Positions 13,396-14,504 of a stretch of 14,504 nt of DNA are shown here, one piece after another. A model generated the notes under the pieces. That model saw nothing but the letters and a program-made list of their open reading frames with translations. It searched no databases and had not been told where the DNA came from. The stretch's first letter is position 1, and each line of letters opens with the position of its first letter. A program made the translations under genes and the position numbers. This DNA is from Parcubacteria group bacterium CG08_land_8_20_14_0_20_43_9 (GTDB taxonomy: Bacteria; Patescibacteriota; Minisyncoccia; Minisyncoccales; PEYH01): positions 1 to 14,504 of the forward strand of contig PEYH01000024.1 in the NCBI GenBank assembly GCA_002774465.1, given 5' to 3'.

Positions 13396-14504
13396 TTACC
13401 TCTTAATAAAATGGCTTATTTCAGCGATTATGCCCAAGATAAAAAATATGGACAAAAGAAAATACAAACGGCTCATTTTTTGGCCGGCCTTTTTCTTTCT
13501 CAAAAAACTTCTATAAAGAAAAATTAAGGTAAAGCCCTCTATCCCTCCCGCCAAAGCGCCGGTAAAGCCGATGATGTCAATGAACTCTCTCGCGCCCATA
13601 AGAAACATTGCTACCGGCACGAAAGAAGCAACGGCCCAAGACGCTTTCTCCGGCATCTTGATGTCGTACCAGAAAATCTTTTTTAAGGTGAGGCCAAGAG
13701 TTAAATAAGAACTGAAACAAGTAAGCAATCCGAAAAGAAAGCCCACCTTGGCGATGCCGCTTCCGGCCACTAAACCAAACCCGGAAATAGCGTCTTCGGA
13801 AGTCGCCTTTCCGCCGCTTCCCATTATGGCCACAACAAAGACGAGATAGACGAGGGCTGATATGAGTATGCCTGATATAATTACTTTTCTTAAGTCCTTT
13901 TTCTTTTTGCCTAAGATTTCTTTGACTTCCGGCAAAATAGCCGAGCCCCACAAGGAGAAAATAATTACTCCGTAGGGCAAAAAGATGTATTTAAGGTCAA
14001 TATGCAAAAAATTAGCAGGATTAATATGGGGGATGGACTTAACAACGAAAAAGGCGAGAATGGCGAAAAAAGCAATCAAAATCAAAAATTCAGTCAAACA
14101 AATGCTTTTTATATCCCGGTAAATCAATAAGCTCCCCAACACAAAGAAAGCCAAAACATAAGTTAGGGCGCTTCCTCCGAGATATGGCGCTAAAATGTTG
14201 GCCAAAAAACCGCCCCCGAGCACCAAATAGGCCAGTTGGGCGCCGAATAGTCCGGCGCACATGGCAATAAAAGCAATTGTCCCCCATCTCTTGCCGAGAT
14301 ATTGCCTGACATAGCCCGGAAATCGGCGTTCTTCCTTGGTCCCGCTGACGATTTCCCCTAAAATCAAATGAACTATTATGGTCACAGCGCCCAAAACCAG
14401 AAAATATCCGAGCAAAACAAAAAATCCGCTCTTAAAAGCGACCCAGGGCAAACCGAATATGCCCACGCCTATGACTGTGCCAACAAAAACAGATAACGCT
14501 TTCC
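13396..14504 (-). CDS. Amino-acid permease of the HAAAP/APC type, 5' end cut by the window edge
   Basis: Probable proton- or sodium-driven amino-acid importer in the inner membrane. The frame is open to the window edge: upstream of a GTG at 14464-14466 it still reads KALSVFVGTVIGVGIFGLPW, the first transmembrane helix with the GTxIGxGIfgLP signature of the aromatic amino-acid permease clan. That GTG is therefore internal and the true start lies beyond 14504. Eleven hydrophobic segments can be counted, the usual number for this family. The segment PYGVIIFSLWGSAILPEV, with PEV before the cytoplasmic loop KEILGKKKKDLRK, also fits. Substrate specificity cannot be read from the sequence; tyrosine or tryptophan is suggested only by family. 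A host-dependent CPR lifestyle would make amino-acid uptake important. Confidence 0.85.
   Translation of the reverse strand, partial: KALSVFVGTVIGVGIFGLPWVAFKSGFFVLLGYFLVLGAVTIIVHLILGEIVSGTKEERRFPGYVRQYLGKRWGTIAFIAMCAGLFGAQLAYLVLGGGFLANILAPYLGGSALTYVLAFFVLGSLLIYRDIKSICLTEFLILIAFFAILAFFVVKSIPHINPANFLHIDLKYIFLPYGVIIFSLWGSAILPEVKEILGKKKKDLRKVIISGILISALVYLVFVVAIMGSGGKATSEDAISGFGLVAGSGIAKVGFLFGLLTCFSSYLTLGLTLKKIFWYDIKMPEKASWAVASFVPVAMFLMGAREFIDIIGFTGALAGGIEGFTLIFLYRSFLRKKKAGQKMSRLYFLLSIFFILGIIAEISHFIKR

Noticed and set aside
13396..14466. Permease starting at the GTG at 14466
   Set aside because: The frame continues to the edge and encodes the rest of the first transmembrane helix, so the GTG is internal.
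1..14504. CRISPR array, integrated element or transposon
   Set aside because: No regularly spaced direct repeats of 20-40 nt, no Cas, transposase or integrase reading frame, and no att-like duplication were seen.

Overview
The window looks like bacterial chromosome from the Candidate Phyla Radiation (Patescibacteria), most likely a Parcubacteria-type genome. This is inferred from compact AT-leaning DNA, many starts without a Shine-Dalgarno sequence, a tmRNA with no encoded CCA, A/C-rich repeats that also sit inside coding sequence, small GC-rich hairpins between genes, and an exported protein built from CxDSDGG cysteine modules. No marker gene here fixes the rank below phylum. The standard code (TGA as stop) fits every frame. 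No transposase, phage gene or CRISPR array was seen.

Layout. Positions 1-5500 are on the minus strand: the 5' two-thirds or so of ileS (running off the left edge), argS 7 nt upstream of it, an ATP-cone/Mrr-like nuclease fusion, a 486-nt repeat-rich intergenic island, and a membrane-anchored SIMPL protein. A 187-nt divergent spacer follows. Positions 5688-7659 are on the plus strand and form a translation cluster: smpB, tmRNA (ssrA), infC, rpmI, rplT. It ends at a perfect 16-bp hairpin that probably also terminates the opposing gene. Positions 7747-14504 are on the minus strand: an 831-residue exported multidomain protein, a PolX-type DNA polymerase without a PHP domain, a protein with two tandem HD domains of which the first is degenerate, greA with a clear sigma70-type promoter, and an amino-acid permease truncated by the right edge.

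How the genes work together. smpB and tmRNA form the trans-translation system and are adjacent here, with the tmRNA directly upstream of infC, so processing of one transcript could yield the tmRNA and the IF3-L35-L20 message. infC has no ATG, GTG or TTG able to start a complete IF3; AUU is the likely start. The end of infC overlaps the start of rpmI by 74 nt. The argS-ileS pair supplies two tRNA synthetases, and in both the first His of the HIGH motif is Gly.

Points most worth a second look: a histidine-phosphatase-like RHGEA motif where ileS departs from the usual IleRS sequence; the GVHH form of the HIGH motif in the same protein; in-frame low-complexity repeats in ileS resembling an intergenic inverted-repeat element; the ATP-cone nuclease with a possible leaderless promoter; the half-degenerate double-HD protein; and a Kunitz-like cysteine module in the exported protein. 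I found no clear multi-gene defence or biosynthetic system that is obviously new.
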